Positions 1 through 14,581 of a DNA stretch of 64,000 nucleotides are shown piece by piece (within the stretch, counting starts at the first letter, position 1; the number at the start of each line of letters is the position of its first letter). Made by a program: the position numbers and the translations under genes. The DNA comes from Atherix ibis. Its lineage: Eukaryota > Arthropoda > Insecta > Diptera > Athericidae. The DNA is taken from positions 77,120,868 through 77,184,867 of the forward strand of contig OY282607.1 in the NCBI GenBank assembly GCA_958298945.1. The letters run 5' to 3'. The notes below the pieces were generated by a model. It was not told the origin of the DNA. It did no database searches and was given only the letters and a program-made list of their open reading frames with translations.

Positions 1-2040
1 AAAAAAAGAACATAACAATTTATATTTTAACATAATTAAAAGGACAAAATGTTTCAAAATAAAATTCACATAAAACCGATGCAAAAAAATTTCGATGTTA
101 ATAAAAATTCCGTAAGCTCTTATGAAAAGTTCAATTTAATTTTTCCCATCTGGGACTTTTGTGATGTTTTTGTCTTCCTTTTTATACTTTTACTAATCTT
201 TCATAGAAAAGAAATTTTTATTTCCGTACGCATTTGATAAAACGGAATTATTGAATTGGAAAATTCATAGTCTTTTATTCTGTTGTGGCATTTGTATTTT
301 TCAGTGTGCGAATATTCTAAAATCATCCGCAAAATGTATTAGGCAATTTCCTGAAATGCCATATCGACCAACTTAAAGACGATAATGACATCTTCATGCT
401 CTCCCCACATACTAGCCTTAATATACGAGCATCTACGACGTATGCCATTCTTCATTCATATACACTGAATATCGTTATCCTTCTTTCTTTTATTTTTTTA
501 CTTTGATCACTATAAGCCTAACATAAAATAAATTTTCTTCTATTTTTGTTTCCTCCTTTTTTTTTTGATTAAATTGTAAAAAAAGAAAACAGCAGAACAA
601 GCTAAAAGAATATAAAATAAAAATAAAAAGAGGGCGTTGGACATCATCATACTATTTTGTATGATTGTCCTCATATATCTAGGATATTCCAAATGAAAGT
701 CCAGTTTCTAATATATACGTACACACTTAATTTTGTATCCTTAAAAATCTCTAATAGGAACATTGGCGTACACACAATTTTTATATTCCTCTCAGTTCTC
801 ATCCTTTTGTATAAGCGAAGAGTTAAATACAGGCGTACACATTGGTAAAGTTGTACAAATAACAGAAAAAAATCATAACCGTACAATATAATATATTGTA
901 CATACAAATACAATATTTAAAAAAATTCTTTTAACTATATGTATACTCATACTCGTACATGTCTATACATATAAAAATAGAATCGTATATAAATACACAA
1001 ATACGTGTAAATGATAATCATTAATAGGATGAGAGGTTGCAAGGACTTTTTGTGATAGCAAAAAAAATGAATCAGAGAAAAGTATTCTCATCGCTTTCTT
1101 CTTATATTTTTAAATATGTTGAGATCAAGTAGAAAAATAATTCTGTGTTAGATAGAGAAAAATATGTACATTTTTATATATGAGTGTACCTACATGCAAT
1201 GAAATAAAAGAGTAAAAGAGAGAAAAATACCACAAAGAGTGTACGTACGTATGTATAAATAATACAAGGGTGAAATTTCTTTACATTTTACATACTTACA
1301 TGTGTACGTTCCACATATTTTGAACGCACGCAAAATGTCACTATTCTATGTAGCAGGATATAAACAATATATTATAAAATATATATTTAAATACGCTCTT
1401 AAAAAGAGAAAATATGCCACCGTATAGTATTTAAAAAAGTTTCTCTTAATAGGAGCTTATTAATTTAACTTAATTATATGCATATCTTTTTGCATATGTT
1501 AGTAAGTAAAATTTTAATTAAAAGTAACTTAAAAATAGGCATATATTATTCTATTTCCAATATCTAAAACGTAACAATGATAATTGTGAATAATAATTTA
1601 AAATTTTTGTATTTGTATTAAAATAGAGCAAGAAAAGAATCATTTATAAAATTATAATTCTATAAGAAGAGTGCACATATATGTATATATATGTGTGTGT
1701 GTATGTATGGGTATATAAAATTTCAGAACGGTAGGTATTTGTTACTACAGAACTTATAGTGGTTCTTTAACAAGAGAATATATAGAAAACTATTAATCTT
1801 AGAAATGTTATTACAGGAACTACTACCACTGAGTAATACTCGTACTTAACTTACTAGTGTAAGATATATTTTCCTTACTACTGGCACTACTACATTTATA
1901 GTTCTAATATCTCTATACAATTGTAGTTTCTCTTTCCTCTTATCTAACATTGTATTGTATATATATTTGCCTATTCGAAATTCTATTGGAAGCACAAAAA
2001 TACTAGTTTAAAGTTGGGGTATTAATATTTCACTTTGTTT
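1..2040. other. AT-rich noncoding DNA, no gene seen
   Basis: Both strands carry only short frames of low-complexity composition. There are short TA/GTAC-rich tracts, for example around 1680-1700, and two copies of the 8-mer TACTCGTA. It is probably intronic or 5' flanking sequence of the complexin locus. Confidence 0.5.
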
Positions 2041-2049
2041 TTATACAAA

Positions 2050-2920
2050 TGTGGAGTATAGATTGCAGCGTACAGCATGCGCACTGTCTAGTCAGAGTTT
2101 TCGTTCTACGCTGAATTTTTTTCAACCCCTACCCCTACTACCGGCCGCAAAACATTATCTAACTCTTATATTAAAATCATGCTTTCATGCCCCATCCATA
2201 TTGTATGTATATAATACTTGTACAATCTATGCGCATAACATTTTGTAATTTTAAAAGTACATACATGCGTTCGTATATAAAATTTTTATATTTTCCGCTG
2301 ACCCTCCGATCCTTATTTATTAGCATTTATGGATGCTATATAATTTTGGTTTCCACCCTGTCCCCACTTTGTTTAAAAGTATGACTAAAGCATGACAGCA
2401 CCTAAGAAATTTGACATGAATTTCCCACTACTCTTTACTTTCGACCACTCGATGTTTTCGTATTGTTCAAAAAGCTTTCCATTATATACCATAACTGGTA
2501 CGAATATGCAAAATATTTTCTATTTCCCACTCCTTTTGCCTAGGAGGGATAGATGCCAATTGATAACGATATATGTATGTATTCAAGAACTTCCATAGTT
2601 CCCCTTTTCTAGTACAAAAGCTTTACATGGAAAATCAGTTGGGGATATACCAGAAAAAGGAGCTTGTGTACTTGGCATTATAGTATAGTGTTCAACATTT
2701 TACATATTGCGCCGGATATCCAGTCGTATGTACTATTCGAATACGGGTAAAAGTCATTTTTTAGGGTCGAACGGCTAAACATTGTGAATTCTAGTTCAGT
2801 GCACACAGTGCGTCAGTGCAAGTGGTATCTTAAGCTGAGAATAATATCAAGACGGACTCCTTGGCGAGCTAGTATTTATTAAAGGCGCCAAAGAAATGAA
2901 TTTCATTGGTACGGTATGAT
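2050..2920 (+). promoter_or_regulatory. possible 5' noncoding exon/promoter patch
   Basis: This stretch is clearly less AT-rich than its surroundings and has no coding frame that reads as a protein. An initiator-like TTCAGTGC at 2796-2803 (A+1 at 2798) is followed by a DPE-like GTATC at +28 (four of five consensus positions) and by AGTGCGTCAGTGCAAGTG, the style of a fly 5' UTR. A donor-like GTATGA occurs at about 2914. A second initiator-like TAGTCAGAG lies at about 2090. Complexin in Drosophila has long 5' introns with alternative first exons, so an alternative cpx first exon is possible. Only RNA data could confirm it. Confidence 0.25.
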
Positions 2921-5900
2921 TTCTAAGTTTGATTTTTCTACTTAAAATCCATTTTCTTATCAATTTTAAATGTTCTAAAATAATATAAAATAAGAAATAA
3001 AATGGAACTTTATCAAAATATGCTTAATAATTTTTTCTTAATATATTTAATATAACAAATAAAACTTATATGATAAACAACAATTACTTAACTATACTAA
3101 AATACACATATATCAGTTTTATTTTTATTTAAATAAAAAGTTGAAATAATATTAACAAAAAATTCTACTTAAATAAATTTCGAAAGCTAAACATATTGTT
3201 GATGAGTTCATATCAATTTATTTTACATTTTATCGATTAAGTTTTATTGTTAAAGTTTTGTTTATTAAGTGTTAAGTGAAACACACATTTATCCAAAATA
3301 CTTAACTAAAAAACACCAATATTTAAGTGAATTTTTATAATATTTTTTTTTGTTTTATTTTTTTATTTTTTGTATTTACATATTATTTTATATCCAGTGC
3401 TATTAGATTAGTTTTTTGAACACATAATACTATTTATCGATTTTATTAACACAAACAAGTTAAAAATGTTATTTATTTCCAAATTAAAGTGATGAATGTG
3501 AAAATTCAAAAAGAAAAATTTTTGTTCAATATGGTAACTTAGAAATATTCGATACTAGCAAAATTTAATTATTTTTTAATAGGAAACCTTTGCAAAAAGT
3601 AGTTTTTTAATTGTTCATAACTAGATTAAAATATTTGATTGAAAAATATTATAATTAATTTTCACATACTCGCATTTGTAATATGGCATATTTTTACAAT
3701 AAACTGTCCTGAGTGTTAAAAATAATATAATTGAGAGTACAGGAATAATATTGTAATTTAAAATACAAATAATCCAATTTTAAATGTTACATAATCAAAC
3801 AAAAATATAAAAGAATTTACTACTCAGACTATTCCAGCCGTCCATACACATACAGATATATGTGCATGCATGTATTTCTGGTATTATACAATTTTCATAC
3901 TTTTCATACACTATATATCCTCTCGTAAGGAGGTGTTTTTTTATAATACTCGCTCGACCTTCCTGCGGCTAAATTTCAATATTACTTGTATTCTAAGTAT
4001 ACACATTGACAAAAGTGTATGTACCCAAATTGCAATACATAGCACCAATCGTCTGCCTGGTATTGTTGTTTTATTGTCTAAACGACTTAATCAAATCGCA
4101 TTTTACAATAAATATAAATACTGATTAGATTTCGAATATAATCCACAGAATATCTGAGTTCAAATTTTATTCAATTTCATAGAATTGTGCGAAATTCGAG
4201 GCGATTTCCTTCTAAATTAACAACAAGGATGCGAAAACGGAAGAAGGTGATATTAACATTTAAAGATATCAAAAATTTCAATTGTACCGAAATTGTTTCA
4301 ATTAAAAGCTGAGTTTCTCATCCCAAATTATTCGGACTATGTCAATTCGACTATTGCCTGTTCCATTTAATTTTATCTTTCACTTTTAAGTGTCTTATAC
4401 ATCAAACGATATAAAATTACAATATTGGAACAGACAGAGATCTAAAGTGGGAGAAAAAGTTCTTGATTTTTGATTGAATTTTCTTTTACAGTATAAGCAT
4501 TTGAAACGACTATTTATACACACATAGCTGCAATGTCATTTGCAAAAGCACAAAATGAGATAGCATTAATTTAACAAACCGTAAAGCACCATACTATCTG
4601 CATTATGATTGAAGTCAAGTACTCGTATACTAAATGCAGCGCATAACAATTTTATGATATTGCAGACATGGAAATTTCATAGTATCAGCCAGAAAAAATA
4701 GACTGTTCCTTTCACGTGTTCGTTTTCATAAAAAATGCAAAGCCAAATAACTGTGCCACTACTATAAACGTATGTGGTAAAATAAATTTTTTCCCAAATA
4801 GTTTTTTCACATTGACAAACATGCGTCATATTTTCATTCAAATACACATATACACACAAAAAGTCGATCCAATTTGCACTTAATTGGCAATTCGTCTTTC
4901 CAAATCAATTGGGGAGCTTTAGTGTTCCATAATGCTCATAAATTAAATCTAAAAAGTGTAAATAATATTTTTAATAAAAAATACCCAATTTGCACTATAA
5001 CTAATTATTTATTTAAATAGAAAATATGTATCCTTATTCTAGTTCTTACTAGTAAGTACTCAACTTTTCTATTGAAAAATTATACAATAATATAAGATAC
5101 GAGTGTACCATATGTCTGAAAAAACGCAACAACAATGTATGTATAAAAATTGTAGAAACTCCCTAAAAAGCCGCCCCCACATACTCCATAAAGATATATA
5201 CATACATACCATCGAACAAACAGCAATACTGCTGGAAAATCCTTTGAAGCTTAACAATTAACTTTGGCAATTACAAAAGTCCGTCTGGTATAGGACGGCT
5301 GCTTTCCAACAATTGGCTGATTTTCAGATAGTTAGAATTAACAATTTACAAAATACATACAATATAGTAGTCTTGTTTGAATTTAGAAGGCTTTCCAAAA
5401 CTAATTTCCTGACAAGTTTTGCCTTTCATTCATTAGTGGGTTTTGCCTCGATTTTATTTCCCTCAATTCATCCAATAAAATTTGTCATTGTATCTATTGG
5501 CAAAAAAATTGGATTTTATGATTGAATATATTACCATATTATGTGTATGAAAATATAAAATATATACATAATACATTAGTAAATTTAAATCATTATATTT
5601 TACTTAATTAACAATAATTTCCTTAACTATTACGATAATAAATTTTTTTTTCAATTTTTCCATTCGCATTTCAAATTGATTGAGTTGTACGTGTATGTTT
5701 ATAATATCAAAAATAAACTATTTTTTATACCACAAATTTAATTCAATTTAAATATATATTATGAAAACTATTCAATCAGAAAAGCTTATCCTGAATACAT
5801 AAAATATAAATAATTCCAATTTTAATTTAGATATTATTGTTTTCACAACTATTTCATTACAATTAAAAAAAATAAACACGAACACTTTAATCATTTCGAA

Positions 5901-8900
5901 AACATTTTTATAGAATTTACTTTAAAAAAATATTTGATTAAAAAAGTTTTTATTATTATTATAAAAATTAACATTTTATTTTTTATATATGTAAGAAAAA
6001 CTATTTAAAATATTAGTTTAATATCTTTTATGATAATTTTCAATTGAACGCAATAATAAAATTGTATTCTTTTTATTTATTTACAAATGCCAGTAGGGAA
6101 TTAATTAAATTTATATTTGGTTTTTTAGAACTAATACTGTTATATGTTAAAATAAATTAAAAAAATGTCCCATTTTTGGTAACTGAGAGACATACACCGC
6201 TATCTCTGTGAACACTACAATAGTTGACAATTACTCATTACTGAAGCTATTAATAAATCTTATTAATTATTTTATACACAGTAAGGAATAATTTAACAAT
6301 GAGATAATCTTCTTGATAGAGTCTCTGTGAAAGTTTTTTTTTAAAAGGAGGGAGAGGGTGAGGGTATTTTTAAACTATGAAAGAATTTGTATTGCCAAGA
6401 AAATAATTTGTATTTCAAATCTAGGCATATAATGAGGTATTATATGAAAATATTGATGTAATATATTATTCAATTCCAATTATAAGTTCTAATTTGAAAA
6501 AAAATAGGATGAATAAATAAAATAAAGCTCAATTCAAGGTGGTAAATTGATAAAAAAGATAAGTAGAACAATCCGATATTCAAATGAATTTTGATTTTTC
6601 AATTAATATTTAAATTTATATTTATTATTATGGATTTTTATTTAATATAATTCAATATTTTGTCAAAGTTAAAAACTTTAACAAAGTTTTGTAAAAAAAT
6701 CCTAATATCTTTTCCAATATAAAACGAACTAAAGAGAAAATTAATGAAGGAAAAAAAAGATCTTAACATTATTATTTTTGTTTTCTTTTTTTTCACTATA
6801 AAGTCTTAAAAAGTTTTCGTTTCGAAATAGAAAATTAATAATTTTGAATATATTTTCTCGTGAATATTATTTCTTATACAGAATAGAAGCCTTTTAAAAT
6901 GAAAAATAAAAGAAAAAGAAAGAAAATTTTATATAGTTTAAGTTGGGCTTTCTGCCAATAGCGAATAATACCAATAAAATATGACAAAATCAATTTTCGA
7001 AAAGGAAAAGAAAAAACTTGCCAATCTTCAGAACATTCGCTTATTATTTTATATAAAAGAAAATATATACGTCTATATATATGTAATCTCATTTGTATTC
7101 ATTCTTTTACGTAAATTTTATTGTAGTACAGCTTTTTTTCATTTTACTATAAATACTTACATGCACTATGTGGGTTGTACGAATGTACAATAAAACATCA
7201 AAAAATCAAATGGATGCAAAAACAGTAAAACCCAAATTCAATCTGAAAAGTTGTGAATTTTTTTAAAGTTTCACAGGTAAAGCTCTTTAAATTTGTCTAA
7301 GATGAAAATTTTCGAAAGGGTAACTGCTTCTGGCAGGAATGAAATGATAATGATAATAAAGATAGAATTGAAAGTTTACTCAACACCACTTTCTGAAGTT
7401 TACTTTACTTTTTCAAAACTTTTATGCTTCTGTTCCTTTTGTTTTTAAATCAATTAAATCGAAATACTCTGATACGAGTACATTTCTCTTCCTATTTTAA
7501 GTGATAATTCCATACCTACACACAAAAGCAATCATGAGTATTACATTTCTTAAGAATATTTGCTCTTCAATTTATGTATATACGAGTATTTAAGAAACCT
7601 ATACTTTATTATGAAAATAAATTTAGTGTTCTGTTTCATGGTAAAGTCATTATGGTTCGAAATAGAAAATGATTTATTTGAAGGGCATTTTCCTTGGTAT
7701 ATATCAATATTTATATCGATCTGACTAATTCAATATATGAATTTAATTTTCTAATACCTGAATTAGCTTTCTTTTTTATATCGGCTTTTGTATAAAAAAA
7801 AAATAATCACCGCTATCATAAAAATAAAACGAACTTAAGTAGGATTCGGCTAATTAAATTAGAATAAAAGGTATAAATCGTTAATATTTTTTTCATATTA
7901 TATATTGTAAACAAAAAATTTATTTACTAATAATATGAACTATAAAAAGGACTTTGGGAATATCGCAATTTCCTTATTAATTTAAATTGTTCAAAAGTAC
8001 CTAAATTAAATACTTTTCTTTGCAAATATGCTTAAATAGAAAACATAGAATCCAGAAATAAAAAGTAAATTACAATAAAATATTTTGTTCCAGGAATATT
8101 TTTTCAGTAAAGTATCTGACCCTTAAGCAAATACTGACATAATTCCAATTTAAACACCTGATCTTTTGTTGTATACCAAATAAAGGACTTACTTTCTATC
8201 AATAAGTTGTATACTAAAAAAAATAAAACAGACATTTTATTTTAAGGAATAGAAAGTTATATAATCCTTATTTTATTGAAGCTCTCTCAAAATAAAGACA
8301 TGCTACTGTGCGATTTCATTTCTTATTTGAAAATGTACAAAACAAATCTGAGAATAAGAAAAATGATTTTTTTATAAATTTGGCTACATTCTTATGTACA
8401 CACATATACTAAGGGCTTCATTTTACCTAGCAGAAATAGTGAATAAAAGAAGTATATTATTGTACCGGTATAAGAATATATGTAAATAAAGAAAACATAT
8501 CTAGAGCAGATAAATTTTCTTTTCAAAACTGTATCTCAAAAATATACATTTACGACAAATAAGTACATGTTCATAATAAGCAACAAACACAAATGCAAAA
8601 GCCCTTATTCAATAGTATTATTTATTCATTTTCGTTGGCATTATAACCCCGATATATTCCTTATTTTTACTTCTTCTTACAGATAAATACATATATAGAG
8701 GTTTTTGTATTAAAGTGCAAAAAGGTTCACGTTTAAGAGTAAGCATCAAGAATTAAGGTGAATTTGATACAAAAATAAACTATATGTATTCTGTTTTTCT
8801 TTTATACTATTTTGCCCACTTCAAGTTTACACGATAGTACAAGTAACTAGTATTTTTAAAGAAGGCTCACGCTATTTGCGGTTCAATAAAATATCAAAAT

Positions 8901-10260
8901 AGTGAAGAATTTAGTTTTAATTGGAAAACTTTAGGCGCAATAGATCCTCTTTTGTATTCTAGTTAATTCACTAATAATTTACGAGTCTTATATACGCAAA
9001 GAATATATATATACAATAAGAAAATAGCCTATAATCATATCAATTCATTTATATATCTTTTATTTATTTCTTTATAGTGTAATTTATATAATTTGCTCAC
9101 CTCAACTATTGTAATAAGAATACATATACTTTCTTTATAGAAAATTAAAAGATTCATATACTCTTCGTATTTAATAAAAGGATGTGCTTTTGCAAAGGAG
9201 TTAATTAATTAGTGAGCACTACTCTCTATTTAACTTTTTTCCTATTGATGATTTTCAAAAGAAATTCATATTACCATTTCTTTTGAAAATAATTTATAAT
9301 TATTAGGGTAAAATAATAAGTAAATAGAAAATATATATATTATAAAATAATAGCATATCCCAAAACCGGATCGTTCAAAACTCTTATATTATTTTAGACA
9401 TAATGGAATTATCATTTTGAAATGTATAAATAGTACTTCTTTATATAAAAAAATTATTTCGTTATAAGATCACAAATTTCCTATATTATTTTCTCATACA
9501 AAAAACATAAGATTATTTTCTCTCATGCAAGTGTTTCCATTTTCTTATACGTATTACTTTAAATGTGAATCTTGCACTGAGTAGTTTCTCTTATACAAGG
9601 GTAACCAAAACCATTTTCTTTGGTTATTAGTGCCAAATTTTGCTAAGAGTTATCAAATCTTAATATTATAGATTTTCTTCTAAAAAATCTTTCAGGTTTA
9701 AAAATCCTTCATACACGTACGTGTATAACATAAAAGCATAATTAGTACATCTACACCTACAGCTCTTGTAAAGTTTCAAAAAAAATCCTTTACATGGGCT
9801 GTATATATTCGTAATATTTACGAATATATTTTAATAGAAATTATATAATAAAAGTTGTAAAGCAAATGTTGAATAAAACAAACAACATAGCGCGACAACT
9901 GCTTAAGGTTGGTTTACTTTTATTTTTTGTTGTTTAAGCCATTAAAAACTTATGCCATCCTTTTGGAAAATCAGAGAAAATTCGTAAGGATCTTTTAAGA
10001 TTTATTTGTTGAAAAATAGTGCGCATCTGTTTGCGTCTATTAGTAAAAATATTAATATTGTATTAATCACAACTGTAAATAAAAATGAATTAGTAAATAA
10101 ATTTAAAAAAAAAACTATTTTAATTTATTCATTTATAATAGGTATGTTGTCCATTTTTATTTATTAATTATAAAAAAAAAAACAGTTTTAAATAGAATCA
10201 TAGAATTTCTTAAAAATATTATTAGAAATATTTTGTTCTTATTTTGCATTCTTATATTGC
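2921..10260. other. AT-rich intronic/intergenic DNA, no gene seen
   Basis: I found no protein motif, RNA gene or clear transposon here. The annotated-length frames are short, hydrophobic or Lys/Asn-rich and have no family resemblance. Confidence 0.5.
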
Positions 10261-10269
10261 ATTTTCCTA

Positions 10270-10870
10270 TCATTAAAAAACGCACATTTTCGATAATGTT
10301 GAGGTTAGGAGATTGTGCTAACCAAAATCAATGATTTCTTCATTTGGAAGGAAAATGTTGCCCTGTCCATAACTAAACGAAAAATTCCAATGGTGACATG
10401 GCAAATATTTTGAACTAAACCTACTATGGTGGCGTGCCAAATACTTTGGGTCCTTTCGCAAATCGTGAAAATAATATAAGTTATTTGCTTTTCAGTAAGT
10501 ATTTTTATTCAGATAATATCGCACAAATTCTAGTCGGGCTCCTTCATCAGATTTGTTTAAGAGGCAATTTTTTTCAGACGCAGCCGTTTCAAATTAATAG
10601 AAGCCTTAAGGATTTGTCAGACGTTCATATACTTGAAGATCTGATACCTTTTCCTACAATCAATCACGCGCTCAAGGTAGGATTTCATACTTTTCTTAAA
10701 ATTACTCCCGTTTCTTTCTCTGTTGTAGTTGTTTTTACTCCTTCCGTTTGGTGCTTACAACAATTTTCTGGGTTTCTAAAAAAACTATATACCACATTAA
10801 TAATTGTATTGCACTTTTCATTCTTAAATTTTCCTTTTAGTTGCCGCTTCAATAAAATAATGCAATAATT
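10270..10870 (-). pseudogene. Tc1-like transposase relic, internally deleted
   Basis: Read on the minus strand, the N-terminal DNA-binding part appears first: at about 10860-10690 the translation gives FRNPENC, then KTTTTEKETGVILRKV and NPTLSA, matching the helix-turn-helix and GRPR-like hook region of Tc1/Tc3 transposases. At about 10560-10510 it gives LKRLRLKK and ARLEFVRYYLN in shifting frames. The catalytic end survives as WLAQSPNLNIIENVR at 10325-10281, equivalent to the DWPAQSPDLNPIENVW signature, with the catalytic Asp changed to Asn. The middle is largely missing and stops and frameshifts abound. It is a dead copy; terminal repeats were not located. Confidence 0.75.
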
Positions 10871-12315
10871 ATTGAAGAATAACTAATGGAACCAAATAGT
10901 TACTGCATTGCCAGTGTCTTTTTCACAATAAATCAATCTGAAAAATAATTTCTATCAATTTTACATTTTTACCTACTTACAAAAAAAACTATGTTACCAA
11001 AACAACCAAACTATTCATAAAATTGTGGGTGATATCAAACAGTTTTCGTGTTGTTTATGAAATAAGGTACGGTATGTTGTTCACTTATTATGAAATCAGT
11101 TAACCCTGTATTTATTAATAATTCAAAGAAAATTCTTATAATCAATTTTCTAATATAATCGGTATTTAATCTCAATTTACTGAAATATTCCATTTGTCAT
11201 TCAAGGCTTAGTTATTTAGCAATATTATATTTACACAATGTAAAAACAAAAATTAATCAATTATTCCGTTCGAGAAATTTTCAAATTACTGACTGCACTC
11301 TAATTAAATGCGAGTATAAATAAATATAATCATTAAGGATAAAACAAACATTTCCTAACTAAATCAAAAATCTAACAAATAAATTCGTATTATAAAAATT
11401 TCAATAAATTTAATTTATGGTTATCCAAATAAATAAGGGTATTTATAGAAAATTTTTAAATAATGCACGTATTTTATTATAAAAATAGAAAACCAGATTC
11501 ATAAGCATACATTACTGTATTTTCAGACTGTAAAATTATTGTAATTTCATTTTTGGAATTAATAATTAATTGCGTGTGCTTTGAATCATATACTATCTAT
11601 CCATGGTAAACATTATAAATCGGTCTTCAAACATTGTCCCTTCATATTTGCATTCAAAATATTCATAATAGTCAAATTAATAAATGAGAAATAATTAGTT
11701 TTTGAGCGATAATAATAAAAGAATGAATAGTCGTAGAATGGCTTAAATTCCTTTGCATTCATATAAATTTTCACCTCATAAAAACGAATTAACATTTTGA
11801 CCTGAATTTTTCCTTTTCATAGAAAACAATGTTCATTGCTAATGAAATAATTGAAAAAATATTTATTCAACATTTTTTATGTCATTTATACAATAATATG
11901 AATACAAATTAAATTTGTGAATGTTTTTTCAACGTTTAACATGAATTTGGTATTTTTGCATTTTTTTGTAAATTTAAAAAAATGTGACTTCTGGAAACTG
12001 AAAATTACGTTATAAATTATTTACATTACCCATCAAGCCACATCATCTGAATAAAAGACCATGTAAATTGCTCCAAATTTTTTGCTAGTGTATACGTTAA
12101 GGTAATCATTTTTTATTACGAAATAAATTTATTATTATATTTTAGTCGTAAATAAATTTATGAATTTTGGTAATTTCATTACAAAAATAGAAACTTTACA
12201 CAAGGAAGTACATTTGTTTTAGTAATTATTATTCGGTGAAATACCATTCGGAGGACCCTCGTTTTGAACAAGACTAATGCAAAAGTAGTACCGATTATAG
12301 ATAAAACTACTATGA
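10871..12315. other. AT-rich noncoding DNA, nothing recognised
   Basis: No coding motif, tRNA or repeat family was recognised on either strand. Confidence 0.45.
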
Positions 12316-12319
12316 ATGG

Positions 12320-12600
12320 TCGCAGACTTCTTCCTCAAAACTAACTGGACTGATTTTTTTCAAAAATTTTATCTTATTTTTATACATCAATGCTACATCC
12401 TTCATAGTAGTTCTTTTGGGAAGTTATACAGCGACGGAGGCGTTATTTCCAGTCTTCGTAGCAATGATTGAAAGTTTCAATTGGAGTCGCCTCCAGCTCA
12501 TCGGTTACATTCCTTTGGATGCTATCAACAGTACTAAAATGACGTCTTTTGAAGTAGTTTTTGATCTAAGGATTTTGATCAGTTGAATAAGGCTACCGGG
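12320..12600 (-). pseudogene. mariner transposase C-terminal fragment (copy A)
   Basis: The minus strand from 12562 to 12447 reads NYFKRRHFSTVDSIQRNVTD, then ELEATPIETFNHCYEDWK and a stop, the C-terminal tail of a mariner (DD34D) transposase that normally continues to RCIASxGxYFEG; that continuation is visible in another frame at about 12440-12385. The left edge shares the sequence tttttatacatcaatg with copies at 20866, 29286 and 34997. Only the C-terminal end of the element is present; no catalytic residue remains. Confidence 0.75.
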
Positions 12601-12609
12601 GAACAACAA

Positions 12610-13430
12610 AATAACTTAAAAACAAAATTGTTAAGCTATGTATTTTAAATATCCTTATTTTATCATATTAAGGCAATCAAGCTAAATTCAATGAGTGCCC
12701 TTAAATCTCTTCGTCAAAATGTGTAATACAACAACAACGGGTATTCGGTATTTTCTTACAAAAGTTTCAAATTATCTACTTTAAATGGATATTTATTACA
12801 AAAGCCACGTTATAAATGTCCAAGGAAAAATTAGTATTTTCAATTTCACTACAAATCATGATATATTATTGTTGATATAAATTAATGGTTAACATTTTAA
12901 AAGAAGCCTACAAATAGTAGTAAGTTGGTTAACAGGATCATCATATGGGAAAGGGTTGTAAGCGAATACTAGTCATACGATTCGTAGTGTACCGAAAGTA
13001 ATAGGAATTTATGGCTGATTCATAAATTAATATAACTAGGATTTTCGTAATTCACTCAATATAGCCATTCTTGTATATTTGCGAGTCATAATTTAATACA
13101 AATAACCATAAATTTTAGCTTTTACAAAAAGTTATGGTCTACGAATAGTTTAAATTTCAAAGTAGTTTATTTTATATTTTTTTAAGTTAATTTAAAATAA
13201 CTCATATATAAATTATATAAACATTAAATATATGGTATGTTTATATTTACCCAATAAGCAGAAATTAAAAAGAGAAATTAACAAAAAACAAGGAATTTCT
13301 TTATATTAATTTCATACTTCTTATATGATTAACATGAGCTAACTAAGACATGTCATAAAAAAATTACTTATATAATAAAAGCAAAGTTTATATTGTTAAA
13401 AAATTTTGCCGTCGTAAAATCTTATAAATG
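12610..13430. other. AT-rich noncoding DNA
   Basis: Nothing recognisable was seen on either strand. Confidence 0.4.
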
Positions 13431-13829
13431 GATATTGTGGAGAAGTAAAATGCTCTGAACGAAAAGTTTACGTGGTCCATCATAAAAAACCTGCATTTTA
13501 TCTGATGGCATCCAGCATGAATTTTATATGCACAGAAAATAAAGTGTCAGAAAAGTCACAAGATGTTAAGTAAGTAAAAAGGTACAGTTCTAGGACATGA
13601 TGTTGCGTATTTTGCAACCAAAACCTTAGAGAAAAACGAACACTTGACGTCTCGGCACATAAATTCAAGACAACATTTATGGAAGTATCGATTCATATAA
13701 AATCTAAAAGGTTTTTGCTGAAATTACTTGAAGTATTTTCTACGATCGTAAAATGCAAACAAGACATGGCTGACTTTGGCGCCTTAGTTTTATTAACAAT
13801 TTAGACCACACTATTAGAAAGCGAACAGT

Positions 13830-13935
13830 TAATTTAAAAGGCATACACTTTTGGCATATTCTGTAAGGAGATCGACAGATGGTAAGCAAGGATTTTCAAG
13901 ATTTCCTAACTAGAACATCTGTCGAATAAATTAAG
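13830..13935 (+). pseudogene. possible gypsy-type integrase scrap
   Basis: The + strand around 13870-13935 reads DRQMVSKDFQDFLTRTSVE then a stop and IK. This resembles the integrase core motif of Ty3/gypsy elements (SDNGxQFVSxxFxxFLxxxxI), with the DNG shortened to D. The flanking 13440-13830 bases are of moderate complexity but give no coherent frame. No LTRs were seen. It may be chance similarity over a short span. Confidence 0.3.
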
Positions 13936-14467
13936 TTGAAGCTTATGTGCAGAGCTTAATATCGTTAGTCTGGAAAATAGTGGTTAAACATTTCCTCTTT
14001 TCCTAAATCAATATAATTACACACGTACATCAACATTTAGGGAAGTATGTACATGTGTACATGAACACTATACCAAAATATAATAATATTTACAGTTTAT
14101 AATTAATTCTCGTACAATACATATTACTTAACCACGTGCACGTGTCTACAAAACTCTATGTGACTTCTCTTAGACCTATTAAGCTAGTTACATATCTATA
14201 AAATATCTATAACAGGATGAAAGGCAGTCAAAATACTAAAGTTAGAATTATTAATTTGATAAAGATAGTATGTTACTGGTATTCATATTTCTTTGATTAG
14301 AGTATTTTCAGTTTTTATTAATGCATAAAATTTTGGCTTTCAGAAAACTGAAATTTAAAGTTAAATTTAAAAGCAAATCTGTTAACTAATTTTGAATATC
14401 CTAAAGCTTCCTTAAAATAGCCTTGTCGTTATTATTATTATCACATTTATATCTATGTATATTTATA

Positions 14468-14581
14468 GTCAGCCATACACAGAGGAATCGTCAGTATCGT
14501 CATCGACGTCGTCATTGTCTTTAACGACATTTTCATCACCATCGTTGTTATCTTTACTCCTCGACTTTGACTTAAATTAAT
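14468..14581. repeat. GTC/ATC trinucleotide-rich patch, open on both strands
   Basis: A run rich in cgtcatcg-type triplets is open on the minus strand (KSKSRSKDNNDGDENVVKDN continuing into an Asp run and ending DSSVYG-stop) and on the + strand (Ser-rich). No start codon or splice context supports a gene. I read it as a degenerate trinucleotide repeat, though a short acidic exon cannot be excluded. Confidence 0.35.

Noticed and set aside
4225..4260. Short basic frame (MRKRKKV) as a missing N-terminal complexin exon
   Set aside because: It does not resemble the conserved complexin N-terminus and lacks a donor in the right phase.
10434..10868. 144-residue open frame on the + strand
   Set aside because: It is antisense to the Tc1 relic, whose minus-strand motifs explain the composition; the + product resembles nothing.
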